Positions 26,065 to 34,786 of a DNA stretch of 64,000 nucleotides are shown piece by piece. The DNA is from Pseudomonas viridiflava. Its GTDB lineage: Bacteria; Pseudomonadota; Gammaproteobacteria; Pseudomonadales; Pseudomonadaceae. The notes under the pieces are model-generated. The model was not told the origin of the DNA. It worked only from the letters and a program-made list of their open reading frames with translations, and did not search any database. The stretch covers positions 1-64,000 of the forward strand of contig NZ_UUOC01000051.1 in assembly GCF_900590755.1 (NCBI RefSeq). Reading direction: 5' to 3'. A program made the position numbers and the translations under genes. Each line of letters opens with the position of its first letter. The first letter of the stretch is position 1.

Positions 26065-26820
26065 ATGACTGAGGAGCGCGTGGAGCGGATTCTGGCGGAA
26101 GTGCATGACGACTTCGGCATGATTCGCGTGCTGGAAGTGGACGATTACCGCTTTCTGGAATTCGGCGATGCCATCGAGCAGAGCTGCACCTTCACGGCTG
26201 ATCCCAGCTGGCTTGAGTACGATTACACGCGGGCGATGTTCATCGGCGCGTTGTGCCATGAGTCGCCGGAAAGTGCCTTGTTCCTCGGTCTTGGGGCGGG
26301 GACCTTGACCCAGGCGTGCCTGAAGTTCCTGCCGCTTGAAGATGTCGAAGCCATCGAATTGCGCCCGGATGTGCCCCGTCTGGCCATTGAATACATGGGC
26401 CTTGATGATGATCCGCGGTTGTTCATCCGTGTAGGTGATGCGCTGGAGTTGCTGGAGACGGCAGAGCCTGCGGACCTGATCTTTGTCGACCTTTATACCG
26501 ATGTGGGCCCGGGTGTCGGGCATCTGGCGTGGAAATTCCTCGAAAACTGCCAGAAGCGCCTGAATGCCGGTGGCTGGCTGGTGATCAACCAATGGGCGGC
26601 CGACGATGGCAAACCGTTGGGCGCGGCTCTATTGCGCGGGCTTTATCACCGCCATTACTGGGAACTGCCGGTGAAGGAGGGCAACGTTATCCTTATCGTG
26701 CCCGCCGATCTGGACCAGAACCTGGACAGCGACGCGCTGATCGAACGTGCCGAGGCCCTGGCGCCACAGCTGGGATATTCGCTGTTGAAGCTGATAAAGG
26801 ACATCCGGCCTGCGACCTGA
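26065..26820 (+). CDS. Spermidine synthase-like methyltransferase-fold protein
   Basis: 251 residues with the Rossmann fold of the spermidine synthase family: FLGLGAGTLTQACLKFLP (nucleotide loop), DVEAIELRPDVPRLA and DLIFVDLYTDVGPG. True spermidine synthases carry a tetramer of conserved aspartates at the amine site; I cannot confirm them here, so the substrate is open. Start at 26065 has GAGGA 4 bases upstream; ATG 26047 is an alternative. Single gene between REP elements. Confidence 0.8.
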   Translation: MTEERVERILAEVHDDFGMIRVLEVDDYRFLEFGDAIEQSCTFTADPSWLEYDYTRAMFIGALCHESPESALFLGLGAGTLTQACLKFLPLEDVEAIELRPDVPRLAIEYMGLDDDPRLFIRVGDALELLETAEPADLIFVDLYTDVGPGVGHLAWKFLENCQKRLNAGGWLVINQWAADDGKPLGAALLRGLYHRHYWELPVKEGNVILIVPADLDQNLDSDALIERAEALAPQLGYSLLKLIKDIRPAT

Positions 26821-26873
26821 TGGCGTGGTCGCTGAGCAGGGTTGAGTCGTTGTATGAATTGAAATGCTTTTTT

Positions 26874-26964
26874 CTGTAGGAGTGAGCTTGCTCGCGATTG
26901 CGCCAGATCAGACGATTATTTATCGGCAGGCATAGCGTATCGCGAGCAAGCTCACTCCTACAGG
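26874..26964. repeat. REP inverted pair, family C
   Basis: Arms CTGTAGGAGTGAGCTTGCTC and GAGCAAGCTCACTCCTACAG, between convergent genes. Confidence 0.9.
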
Positions 26965-27006
26965 GGGGGGCGCGTTTGTTGCAGGAGCAGGCGACCTAGC
27001 TACAAT

Positions 27007-27798
27007 TCACGCGCCTTTGAACACCGCTGGTCTGCGCTCCAGCATCGCGTGCAGCCCTTCCTTGGCGTCTTCGCTGCTCATCAGGCTATTAATAAGCGCC
27101 GGTAGTTGCAACGCGGCGGCGGTTTCGCCCTCCAGTACGGCCTGTCGGGCCGAGGCGATGGTTGCGCGGATTGCCAGTGGCGCCTGTTCGGCGATACGTC
27201 CGGCCAGCAGCAGGGCGTACGGCATGAGGTCCTCGGTGGCGGTGACTTCCTGCACCAGCCCCATGCGACAAGCCTCCCGGGCGTCGAATTCATCGCCGGT
27301 CAACAGCCAGCGCATGGCATTACCCCAGCCAGCAATCTGATGCAGGCGCAGGGTGGCGCCGCCAAACGCGAAAATCCCGCGCTGGACCTCAAGCTGGGCA
27401 AAGCGGGTATTGCTTGCACATAAATTGATATCTGAGGCGAGCATCAGCTCGATCCCCATGGTCAGGCAATAACCTTGGGCGGCGATAATCACCGGCTTGC
27501 TGACTCGCGGCCCGGCAAATACACCCCAAGGGTCGCAGCCGCCTTGCGGCACCTGCCAGCCATTGATCAGCGCCGGACCCGCTTCGGCCAGGTCCAGCCC
27601 CGCGGTGAAGTGCTCGCCATGAGCGAAAACCACCGCCACCCGGGCCTGCTCGTCCCGTTCAAACTCGCCATAGGCCAGGCTCAATTGGTTGAGCAGATCA
27701 AGATCAAAGGCATTGCGCTTGGCCACGCGATCCAGCCCGATAAGCATGACGTGATCATGCAATTCACGGCTGACGCGGCCTTTAGTGGAGGAGGTCAT
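27007..27798 (-). CDS. Enoyl-CoA hydratase/isomerase (crotonase) family protein
   Basis: 263 residues with the crotonase fold. Seen: RVAKRNAFDLDLLNQL, the oxyanion-hole segment FAHGEHFTAGLDLAEAG, and AAQGYCLTMGIELMLASDI. In the second oxyanion segment the usual G-G-G is C-L-T-M-G-I, and the hydratase glutamates are not evident, so the reaction may be isomerase, hydrolase or other. Start at ATG 27798; a longer in-frame start at 27876 lacks support. Divergent from the DEAD-box helicase gene. Confidence 0.85.
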   Translation of the reverse strand: MTSSTKGRVSRELHDHVMLIGLDRVAKRNAFDLDLLNQLSLAYGEFERDEQARVAVVFAHGEHFTAGLDLAEAGPALINGWQVPQGGCDPWGVFAGPRVSKPVIIAAQGYCLTMGIELMLASDINLCASNTRFAQLEVQRGIFAFGGATLRLHQIAGWGNAMRWLLTGDEFDAREACRMGLVQEVTATEDLMPYALLLAGRIAEQAPLAIRATIASARQAVLEGETAAALQLPALINSLMSSEDAKEGLHAMLERRPAVFKGA

Positions 27799-27961
27799 GT
27801 AGGAAGTCCCTGCGCTTTGAGTAGGATCGGAGGTGAGCTGCCTGACTGAATCGGTGAACCGTTTAAGCACCGCCACCAGTGATACCGGGCCTTGTGCAAA
27901 ATAGACACTCCTTGAGATTTGCGCAAAGCCTGTAGGGCTTGGACATCACCCGACATTTGCT

Positions 27962-27986
27962 GCGAAAAAAATCCTCCTTTTTTCGC
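27962..27986 (+). other. Inverted repeat upstream of the helicase promoter
   Basis: GCGAAAAAA, 7 bases, TTTTTTCGC, perfect over 9 bp and ending 10 bases before the likely -10 element. Possible protein site or weak bidirectional terminator. Confidence 0.5.
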
Positions 27987-27996
27987 ATAATTCCGG

Positions 27997-28002
27997 TATA
28001 GT
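27997..28002 (+). promoter_or_regulatory. Likely -10 element of the DEAD-box helicase promoter
   Basis: TATAGT followed by the GC-rich discriminator GCGCGCCGG. No good -35 hexamer is seen 16-18 bases upstream, so an activator or the adjacent inverted repeat may be involved. Confidence 0.45.
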
Positions 28003-28184
28003 GCGCGCCGGTCTTTAACAGGACCCTCGTCAAGGTATTGCAATTCCCCGAAGCCAGCTTCGGCTGCTTGTTCGCTCAGCGGACTATCCTAGGCGATCCA
28101 TTCATCAAAACGTTTTCGCAAATCCCCGCCGACAAAGCAGCCAGGGTGACTCTAGGGTCGTACACGGCACGCGCAGCTTTGGAG

Positions 28185-28221
28185 CATGGGTCTTTGCGGA
28201 TGCACTAGAGGCAGACCCATG
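28185..28221 (+). promoter_or_regulatory. Hairpin that buries the helicase start codon
   Basis: CATGGGTCT (28185-28193) is perfectly complementary to AGACCCATG (28213-28221), which contains the ATG start. The 19-base loop carries the ribosome site AGAGG (28207-28211). In mRNA the start codon would be base-paired, so translation probably depends on opening this stem. Confidence 0.65.
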
Positions 28222-29898
28222 ACCCAGGAATTCGGCGGCTTCGCCGCTTTTGAACTTCATCCAAATATCCTTGCAGCCGTCATCGCGACTGGCTACGAAG
28301 AGCCTTCGGCCATCCAGCAGCAGTCGATCCCGATCATCATGGCCGGTCACGACATGATTGGTCAGGCACAGACCGGTACCGGCAAGACTGCCGCGTTCGC
28401 TCTGCCGATCCTGCACCGCATCGATCCAGCCAAGCGCGAACCGCAAGCGCTGATCCTGGCACCGACCCGCGAGCTGGCCCTGCAAGTGGCTACCGCTTTC
28501 GAAACTTACGCCAAGCAAATGCCGGGCGTTACCGTTGTGGCTGTCTACGGCGGTGCGCCGATGGGCCCGCAACTGAAAGCCATCCGTAATGGCGCGCAGA
28601 TCGTAGTCGCCACTCCGGGTCGTCTGTGCGACCACCTGCGTCGTGACGAAAAAGTCCTGGCGACCGTGAACCACCTGGTTCTCGACGAAGCGGACGAAAT
28701 GCTGAAGCTGGGCTTCATGGACGACCTGGAAGTTATCTTCAAGGCCATGCCGGAAACCAAGCAGACCGTATTGTTCTCGGCTACTTTGCCTCAGTCGATC
28801 CGTGCCATCGCTGAACGCCATCTGCGCGATCCGAAGCACGTCAAGATCCAGACCAAGACCCAGACCGTTACCGCGATCGAACAGGCTCACCTGTTGGTTC
28901 ACGCTGACCAGAAGACTTCTGCTGTCCTGAGCCTGCTTGAAGTCGAAGACTTCGACGCCCTGATCATGTTCGTGCGCACCAAGCAAGCGACCCTGGATCT
29001 GGCAAGCGCCCTGGAAGCCAAAGGCTACAAGGCTGCTGCTCTGAACGGCGACATCGCTCAGAACCAGCGTGAGCGTGTGATCGAATCCCTCAAGGATGGC
29101 CGTCTGGACATCGTTGTAGCGACCGACGTTGCTGCTCGTGGTCTCGACGTTCCGCGTATCACTCACGTCTTCAACGTTGACATGCCTTACGATCCAGAGT
29201 CCTACGTTCACCGTATCGGCCGTACTGGCCGTGCCGGTCGCGAAGGTCGCGCACTGCTGCTGGTGACTCCACGTGAGCGCCGCATGCTGCAAGTGATCGA
29301 GCGTGTAACCGGTCAGAAGGTTGCGGAAGTCCGCCTGCCGGATGCCCAGGCTGTTCTGGATGCCCGCATCAAGAAGTTGACCAACAGCCTGTCGCCACTG
29401 GTTGGCGATGCTGAATCGACCCACGGCGAACTGCTTGATCGTCTGACCGCCGATATCGGTTGCAGCCCGCGTGCCCTGGCCGCTGCTCTGCTGCGCAAAG
29501 CTACCAACGGTCAGGCACTGACCCTGGCTGCCATTGAGCGTGAGCGCCCACTGGTTCCGAACAACGCACCGCGTGAGCGTAGCGATCGTTCGTCGTCCGG
29601 TGATCGTCCAGAGCGCAGCGGTGATCGTGAGCGTCGCGCTCCGGTCCCACTGGCTGAAGGTCGTGCTCGTTGCCGTACCGCGCTGGGTGCGCGTGATGGT
29701 ATCGCTGCCAAGAACCTGCTGGGTGCAATCCTCAACGAAGGCGGCCTGGCCCGCGAAGCAATCGGCCGCATCCAGGTGCGTGATAGCTTCAGCCTGGTTG
29801 AACTGCCGGAAGATGGCCTTGAGCGTCTGCTGACCAAGCTCAAGGACACCCGCGTTGCAGGTAAGCAGCTGAAGCTGCGTCGCTATCGCGAAGACTGA
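28219..29898 (+). CDS. deaD: DEAD-box RNA helicase, DeaD/CsdA-like
   Basis: ATP-dependent RNA helicase acting in ribosome assembly and RNA decay, especially in the cold in related bacteria. 559 residues. Q-motif GYEEPSAIQQQSIP, motif I AQTGTGKTAAF, motif II VLDEADEML, motif III SATLP, motif VI HRIGRTGRAGREGRA, then a helical linker, an arginine/serine-rich stretch (RSDRSSSGDRPERSGDRERR, about residues 453-480) and a C-terminal DbpA-type RNA-binding domain from about 485. Codon use is strongly biased, so it is well expressed. Start at 28219 has AGAGG 7 bases upstream, inside the hairpin described separately. Confidence 0.93.
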   Translation: MTQEFGGFAAFELHPNILAAVIATGYEEPSAIQQQSIPIIMAGHDMIGQAQTGTGKTAAFALPILHRIDPAKREPQALILAPTRELALQVATAFETYAKQMPGVTVVAVYGGAPMGPQLKAIRNGAQIVVATPGRLCDHLRRDEKVLATVNHLVLDEADEMLKLGFMDDLEVIFKAMPETKQTVLFSATLPQSIRAIAERHLRDPKHVKIQTKTQTVTAIEQAHLLVHADQKTSAVLSLLEVEDFDALIMFVRTKQATLDLASALEAKGYKAAALNGDIAQNQRERVIESLKDGRLDIVVATDVAARGLDVPRITHVFNVDMPYDPESYVHRIGRTGRAGREGRALLLVTPRERRMLQVIERVTGQKVAEVRLPDAQAVLDARIKKLTNSLSPLVGDAESTHGELLDRLTADIGCSPRALAAALLRKATNGQALTLAAIERERPLVPNNAPRERSDRSSSGDRPERSGDRERRAPVPLAEGRARCRTALGARDGIAAKNLLGAILNEGGLAREAIGRIQVRDSFSLVELPEDGLERLLTKLKDTRVAGKQLKLRRYRED

Positions 29899-29928
29899 TC
29901 AACGCTTGAGTTGATCGTCTGAAATAAA

Positions 29929-29957
29929 AAATCCCCGACTGGTTCGGGGATTTTTTT
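29929..29957 (+). terminator. Rho-independent terminator of deaD
   Basis: AATCCCCGACTGGTTCGGGG stem followed by ATTTTTTT, 30 bases after the stop codon. Confidence 0.92.
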
Positions 29958-29974
29958 GTCTGCGTTTTATGTCT

Positions 29975-30048
29975 TGTAGGGGCTGCCGAAGGCTGCGAAT
30001 GGCGTGCTTCAGACAGATTTTGTTCGCAGCCTTCGGCAGCTCCTACAG
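29975..30048. repeat. REP inverted pair, family B
   Basis: Arms TGTAGGGGCTGCCGAAGGCT and AGCCTTCGGCAGCTCCTACA, between the deaD terminator and the next convergent gene. Confidence 0.9.
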
Positions 30049-30069
30049 GTTTGTATTGCGCATTAAGCC

Positions 30070-30837
30070 TCACCCAAATCTATAAATATCCATCCCTAGC
30101 GCCCCCATCGTGAAGCCCTTGTGCGCCACGCTGAATTCCCCGCCCGCACCCCGCGCGAAGTACAGCGGCAGCAGATGCTCATCGCTCGGATGGTTGCGCA
30201 CGGCGTTCGGCGCCTGGGCGCGGTAATCATGCAGCGCGGCTTCGTCGTTGCTGGCCAGCTTCTCGATCATCCAGTCACGAAACGCCTTGGCCCATGGCTC
30301 AACGCTTTCCGGGCCAGCGTGCCAGTCCAGTTCGCGCAAGTTATGGGTGATGCTGCCTGAGCCGATGATCAACACATTATGATCACGCAGGCTGGCCAGG
30401 GCCTGGCCGACGCGGGTCTGCAATGCCGGGCCCGCGCGGGTCGGCAGGGAAATCTGAACAATGGGGATGTCGGCGTTGGGGTACATCAACGACAAGGGCA
30501 CCCAGACCCCGTGGTCGAACGGTCGCTGAGTAGTGGTCTTTGCGGGTAGTCCGGCAGCGTTCAATAAGGCCGCCACCTCACCGCTCAGCTCTGGTAAACC
30601 AACGGCCGGGTATTGCACGGCGAACAGTGCCGCCGGGAAGCCGCCGAAGTCATGCCAGGTTTCTGGCTGGGGGTTGGCATTGACCAGCAGTTCCTGGCTT
30701 TCCCAATGCGCGGAGACGATCACAATGGCTCGCGGCCTGGGCATCTCTGCTGCAAGACGTGCCAGTGCCGGACCGCTCTCGCCGGGTTCCAGCGCAAGCA
30801 TCGGCGAGCCGTGGGAGATAAACAGGCTGGGGAACAT
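30070..30837 (-). CDS. DODA-type extradiol dioxygenase, YgiD-like
   Basis: 255-residue class III extradiol ring-cleavage dioxygenase family protein, close in type to E. coli YgiD (reported as a DOPA 4,5-dioxygenase). Candidate metal ligands: H in LFISHGSPML (residue 9), H of VSAHWES and H of RPFDHGVWVPL; a further histidine lies in SGSITHNLREL. AGGA is upstream of the ATG. Divergent from tpm, with 103 bases between. Physiological substrate unknown. Confidence 0.87.
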   Translation of the reverse strand: MFPSLFISHGSPMLALEPGESGPALARLAAEMPRPRAIVIVSAHWESQELLVNANPQPETWHDFGGFPAALFAVQYPAVGLPELSGEVAALLNAAGLPAKTTTQRPFDHGVWVPLSLMYPNADIPIVQISLPTRAGPALQTRVGQALASLRDHNVLIIGSGSITHNLRELDWHAGPESVEPWAKAFRDWMIEKLASNDEAALHDYRAQAPNAVRNHPSDEHLLPLYFARGAGGEFSVAHKGFTMGALGMDIYRFG

Positions 30838-30940
30838 ATCGGATGTCCTGAGAGATTAAGATGGAACATCTTCGGCCAGATCATTGATCTAAATCTAATA
30901 TAAGTTTTAGGGCTATTTGATCGAATTAACAGGAGCTTCC

Positions 30941-31597
30941 ATGCAAGCAGATTTCTGGCATCAGCGCTGGGCAACCAATCAGATCGGTTTTCATCAGGCA
31001 GAGGCGAACCCTTATCTGCAAAGGTATTGGGCGCGGCTGGGCATTGAACCAGGGGCCCGGGTGTTGGTGCCGCTGTGCGGAAAAAGCCTGGATTTGAGCT
31101 GGCTGGCAGGGCAGGGTCATCCAGTGCTGGGTGTGGAGCTGTCCGAGAAGGCCGTGCAGGAGTTCTTCAGCGAGCAGGGCCTGACACCCTTGGTTAGCCA
31201 GAATGGGGCGTTCAAGGTCTACAGCGCTGGCGCTGTCGAGATATGGTGTGGCGATTTCTTCAGCCTGCGCGCCGAGGACGTTATCGGGTGCGCGGCGCTT
31301 TATGATCGTGCCGCAATCATCGCCTTGCCGCCGGTCATGCGTGGGCGTTATGTCGATCATCTGGATAAGGTGCTGCCAGAGCACTGTAAGGGGCTGTTGA
31401 TAACCCTGGATTACGATCAGGCAAAAATAGATGGACCGCCGTTTTCCGTACCGGATGAGGAAGTACAACGCCTGCTGACACCGGCCTGGGAGCTGGAGGT
31501 GCTGGAGACCTGCGACGTGCTGGAGCAAAGCCCGAAGTTCCTCAAGGGCGGCGTAGAGCGGCTGCAAGAGCGTGTCTACCGCTTGGCGCGGCGATAA
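30941..31597 (+). CDS. tpm: Thiopurine S-methyltransferase
   Basis: SAM-dependent methyltransferase, 218 residues, the length of the bacterial Tpm enzymes, which methylate thiopurines and in pseudomonads also selenium and tellurium species. Begins MQADFWHQRWATNQIGFHQ; the SAM loop is VLVPLCGKSLDLSWLAGQGH followed by GVELSEKAV, and YDRAAIIALPPVMRGRY is typical. Start at 30941 has AGGAG 5 bases upstream. Followed by a REP pair and a terminator shared with htpX. Confidence 0.95.
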   Translation: MQADFWHQRWATNQIGFHQAEANPYLQRYWARLGIEPGARVLVPLCGKSLDLSWLAGQGHPVLGVELSEKAVQEFFSEQGLTPLVSQNGAFKVYSAGAVEIWCGDFFSLRAEDVIGCAALYDRAAIIALPPVMRGRYVDHLDKVLPEHCKGLLITLDYDQAKIDGPPFSVPDEEVQRLLTPAWELEVLETCDVLEQSPKFLKGGVERLQERVYRLARR

Positions 31598-31602
31598 TTA
31601 TT

Positions 31603-31677
31603 TGTAGGAGCTGCCGAAGGCTGCGAAGGCGGTGTCTCTGATACACCGCGATTCGCAGCCTTCGGCAGCTCCTACAG
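31603..31677. repeat. REP inverted pair, family B
   Basis: Arms TGTAGGAGCTGCCGAAGGCT and AGCCTTCGGCAGCTCCTACA, between tpm and the shared terminator. Confidence 0.92.
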
Positions 31678-31694
31678 ATCAACACCCAGAACAT

Positions 31695-31722
31695 AAAAAA
31701 CCCGGCCAAGGCCGGGTTTTTT
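31695..31722. terminator. Bidirectional terminator between tpm and htpX
   Basis: AAAAAACCCGGCC, AA, GGCCGGGTTTTTT: a symmetrical stem with T-runs on both strands, suited to end both convergent transcripts. Confidence 0.93.
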
Positions 31723-31737
31723 ATGTCGCTGCTGATA

Positions 31738-32625
31738 TCAACCGCGGCGACGCAGTGCTTCGATACGATCTTCCAGCGCCGGGTGGCTCATGAACAGCGC
31801 GGCGAGGCCGCTTTTCAGGCCGCCGTTGATGCCGAAAGCCGTCAGGCTGTCAGGCATCTGTACCGGCACGCCCTGCTCGGAACGCAGGCGTTGCAGTGCG
31901 CCGATCATCGCGCTGGTACCCGCCAGTCGAGCGCCAGCTTCGTCAGCCCGGTATTCGCGTTTGCGCGAGAACCACATGACGATGGCGCTGGCCAGGAAGC
32001 CCAGGACCAGTTCGGCAAAGATCGTGGTCACGTAGTACGCGATGCCCTGACCGTTTTCAGTCTTGAAGATCACCTTGTCGACGAAGTTGCCGATGATCCG
32101 GGCGAAGAACATGACGAAGGTGTTCACCACCCCTTGCACCAGCGCCAGGGTCACCATGTCACCATTGGCCACGTGGCCGATCTCGTGGGCCAGTACCGCC
32201 TTGACTTCATCGGGCGAGAAACGTTCCAGCAAGCCCTGGCTGACCGCAACCAGTGCGTCGTTCTTGTTCCAGCCCGTGGCGAAGGCGTTGGCTTCGTAGG
32301 CAGGGAAGATCCCGACTTCCGGCATTTTGATGCCAGCGTCCCGGGACAGTTGTTCAACAGTCTGCACCAGCCATTGTTCATGGCGAGTGCGCGGCTGGGT
32401 GATGATCTGGGTGCCAGTGCTCATTTTCGCCATCCACTTGGAGATGAATAGCGAGAACAGCGAGCCAGCGAAACCAAATACAGCGCAGAAAATCAGCAGC
32501 TGACTGAGGTTCAGATCAACCCCATTGGCCGCCATGAACCCGTTGAAGCCAAAAAGGCTCAGGGTGATGCTGGCAATCAGCACGACCGCCAGGTTAGTGG
32601 CCAAAAACAGCAAAATGCGCATCAT
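31738..32625 (-). CDS. htpX: HtpX, membrane zinc metalloprotease
   Basis: Heat-shock inner-membrane protease that helps remove misfolded membrane proteins. 295 residues with the zinc motif HEIGH at 147-151 and four hydrophobic segments (about 5-25, 38-60, 155-180, 190-212); the active site faces the cytoplasm in E. coli. Length matches the family. GAGGAG lies about 12 bases before the first of two adjacent ATGs. Promoter elements that could serve sigma-70 and sigma-32 are at 32671-32699. Confidence 0.96.
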   Translation of the reverse strand: MMRILLFLATNLAVVLIASITLSLFGFNGFMAANGVDLNLSQLLIFCAVFGFAGSLFSLFISKWMAKMSTGTQIITQPRTRHEQWLVQTVEQLSRDAGIKMPEVGIFPAYEANAFATGWNKNDALVAVSQGLLERFSPDEVKAVLAHEIGHVANGDMVTLALVQGVVNTFVMFFARIIGNFVDKVIFKTENGQGIAYYVTTIFAELVLGFLASAIVMWFSRKREYRADEAGARLAGTSAMIGALQRLRSEQGVPVQMPDSLTAFGINGGLKSGLAALFMSHPALEDRIEALRRRG

Positions 32626-32947
32626 GGTTTGGATGTTCTCCTCGTGACGAATATGTAACGCGTTGCGGGGTATATAAGGTGATGTCAGCGGCTATTCAAC
32701 CGGGGGACTATTTCAAACTGTGTCGCCCTGCACGAACTGCTAACCATTATCTTTAGTCGAGCGGGCACCGGGCCAGAGCGGCGGGTGCCGGATGCCGTAT
32801 TGGAAGGCTGTATTTATTGTGTTGCGGCATGCACCTATCGCCGTAATGGCCGTCCCGGCAGGGGAATAGACCACCGGCGCATCGTCTGAATTCCCGCTGC
32901 GCGCCCTTGCTTAGTTTGAGGAGGCGCGGCAGCGGGGCAGGTGGCAA
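32626..32947. other. Gap between htpX and the aminotransferase gene
   Basis: 322 bases; the htpX promoter occupies 32671-32699. No gene, REP or clear terminator is seen in 32700-32947. Confidence 0.6.
32671..32699 (-). promoter_or_regulatory. Predicted htpX promoter (sigma-70 / sigma-32-like)
   Basis: Minus strand TTGAAT, 17 bases, TATATA. The same bases partly fit a heat-shock promoter (GTTGAA then CACCTTAT), as expected for htpX. It ends about 46 bases before the ATG. Confidence 0.5.
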
Positions 32948-34159
32948 TTACTGACGATAGCTCTTGAGGAAGTTGCCAATGCGACCGATGGCCTGTTCCA
33001 GATCATCCACACGCGGCAGCGTGACCACGCGGAAGTGATCCGGGAACGGCCAGTTGAAGGCTGTGCCCTGAACAATCAGCAGCTTCTCGGACAGCAGCAG
33101 ATCCAGGGCGAATTTTTCATCGTTGAGGATCGGGCAGACCTTCGGATCGATGCGCGGGAACGCGTACAGCGCGCCCATCGGCTTCACGCAGCTGACGCCG
33201 GGAATGTCGTTGAGCAGCTCCCAGGTGCGGTTGCGTTGTTCCAGCAGGCGACCTGGCGGCAGCAGCAGGTCGTTGATGCTCTGATAGCCGCCCAGCGCGG
33301 TCTGGATCGCATGCTGGCTCGGCACGTTGGCGCAAAGACGCATGTTGGCCAGGATGTCGATGCCCTCGATGTAGCTCTGGGCGTTGTGTTTCGGGCCGGA
33401 AATAGCCACCCAGCCGGAGCGGAAGCCTGCGACCCGGTAAGACTTGGACAGACCATTGAAGGTCAGGCACAGCAGGTCCGGAGCCAGCGAAGCGGTGCAG
33501 ACGTGAACGGCGTCGTCGTAAAGGATCTTGTCGTAGATCTCGTCGGAGAACACCACCAGATTGTGCTGACGGGCCAGCTCAAGCATGCCCTGCAGCACTT
33601 CTTTGGAGTACACCGCGCCAGTCGGGTTGTTCGGGTTGATGATCACCATAGCTTTGGTGTTCGGGGTGATCTTGGCCTTCATGTCGGCCAGATCCGGCCA
33701 CCAGTTGGCCTGCTCGTCGCACAGGTAATGCACCGGATTACCGCCGGACAGGGCAACAGCGGCCGTCCAGAGCGGGTAATCGGGCGCCGGGATCAGGACT
33801 TCGTCGCCGTTGTTGAGCAGCGCCTGCATCGACATCACGATCAGCTCGGACACGCCGTTGCCCAGATAGATGTCCTCGACGCCGACACCTTCGACCTGCT
33901 TCTGCTGGTAGTACTGCATCACGGCCTTGCGGGCGCTGAACAGGCCTTTGGAGTCGCTGTAGCCCTGGGCGGTCGGCAGGTTGCGGATCACGTCCTGCAG
34001 GATTTCATCCGGCGCTTCGAAACCAAACGGCGCAGGATTGCCGATATTCAGCTTGAGGATGCGATGGCCTTCCTCTTCCAGACGTTTGGCGTGCTTGAGC
34101 ACTGGCCCGCGAATGTCATAGCAGACGTTGGCGAGCTTGTTCGATTTGCTGACCTGCAT
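32948..34159 (-). CDS. alaA: AlaA-like alanine/pyruvate aminotransferase
   Basis: PLP-dependent class I aminotransferase, 403 residues, of the AlaA type that makes alanine from pyruvate and glutamate. Visible: LNIGNPAPFGFEAPDEI, YSDSKGLFSARKAV, IINPNNPTGAVYSKE, VFSDEIYDKILYD, the PLP-lysine segment LSKSYRVAGFRSGW, and the carboxylate-binding arginine in PDHFRVVTLP. Start at 34159 (MQVSKSNKLANV) matches the family; a longer reading frame upstream is not supported. Divergent from msrB. Confidence 0.92.
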   Translation of the reverse strand: MQVSKSNKLANVCYDIRGPVLKHAKRLEEEGHRILKLNIGNPAPFGFEAPDEILQDVIRNLPTAQGYSDSKGLFSARKAVMQYYQQKQVEGVGVEDIYLGNGVSELIVMSMQALLNNGDEVLIPAPDYPLWTAAVALSGGNPVHYLCDEQANWWPDLADMKAKITPNTKAMVIINPNNPTGAVYSKEVLQGMLELARQHNLVVFSDEIYDKILYDDAVHVCTASLAPDLLCLTFNGLSKSYRVAGFRSGWVAISGPKHNAQSYIEGIDILANMRLCANVPSQHAIQTALGGYQSINDLLLPPGRLLEQRNRTWELLNDIPGVSCVKPMGALYAFPRIDPKVCPILNDEKFALDLLLSEKLLIVQGTAFNWPFPDHFRVVTLPRVDDLEQAIGRIGNFLKSYRQ

Positions 34160-34352
34160 GGTGTTTGATCCCGAAAATGGACGAGCCGTAGCTGATTGGA
34201 AACCTGGGTCGCCGGGTATGACGCCGTGAAAATGGATTTGTATGGGCGAAACGTGAGTGACAGACTGGCGTCTAACGAAGGCGCAATCATACGTGCCGCC
34301 TGATCTGCGGTGAAGATACAGATCAGGCTTTTTCAACCGTGGAGGTGTACCT

Positions 34353-34751
34353 GTGGAAAAGTTGGACAAAACTCTCGAGGAATGGCGGGCCATGCTCGAC
34401 CCGGAGCAGTACAACGTCTGCCGCCTCAAGGGCACTGAGCGACCGTTCTCCGGCAAGTACAACAGCACCAAGACCGACGGCGTTTATCACTGCATTTGCT
34501 GTAACGAAGCGCTGTTCGACTCCAGCACCAAGTTTGATTCCGGCTGCGGCTGGCCGAGCTTCTATGCGCCCCTTGAAGGCAGCGCGGTGGTCGAAGTGCG
34601 CGATATCAGCCACGGCATGATCCGCACCGAAGTGGTGTGCGCCAAGTGCGATGCGCATCTTGGGCATGTATTCCCGGACGGCCCGCCGCCTACTGGTCTG
34701 CGTTATTGCATCAACTCGGTGTGCCTGGATCTGGTGCCGCGCGAGGCGTGA
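34353..34751 (+). CDS. msrB: Peptide methionine (R)-S-oxide reductase MsrB
   Basis: Repairs the R epimer of methionine sulfoxide in proteins. 132 residues; zinc cysteines C47/C50 (CICC) and C96/C99 (CAKC), catalytic cysteine C119 in LRYCINSVCLDL, with SGCGWPSF also typical. The start is GTG at 34353 with GGAGG 7 bases upstream. A glutathione peroxidase follows, so the two may form a small oxidative-stress group, though a REP pair lies between. Confidence 0.96.
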   Translation: MEKLDKTLEEWRAMLDPEQYNVCRLKGTERPFSGKYNSTKTDGVYHCICCNEALFDSSTKFDSGCGWPSFYAPLEGSAVVEVRDISHGMIRTEVVCAKCDAHLGHVFPDGPPPTGLRYCINSVCLDLVPREA

Positions 34752-34786
34752 GTGATGACTTGCTCGCCCGCAGGTATGACGATGTC

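Larger units (their letters stand above)
27799..28218. other. Long leader and promoter region of the DEAD-box helicase
   Basis: This 420-base gap holds a 9-bp inverted repeat (27962-27986), a likely -10 element at 27997-28002, a small stem CCGAAG/CTTCGG at 28048-28063 and the start-codon hairpin at 28185-28221. No other gene is seen. A start near 28009 would give a leader of about 210 bases. Confidence 0.6.

Noticed and set aside
28105..29424. Long minus-strand frame opposite deaD.
   Set aside because: Created by the strong codon bias of deaD on the other strand.
33035..34168. 377-codon plus-strand frame opposite the aminotransferase gene.
   Set aside because: Shadow of alaA; no ribosome site or recognisable domain.
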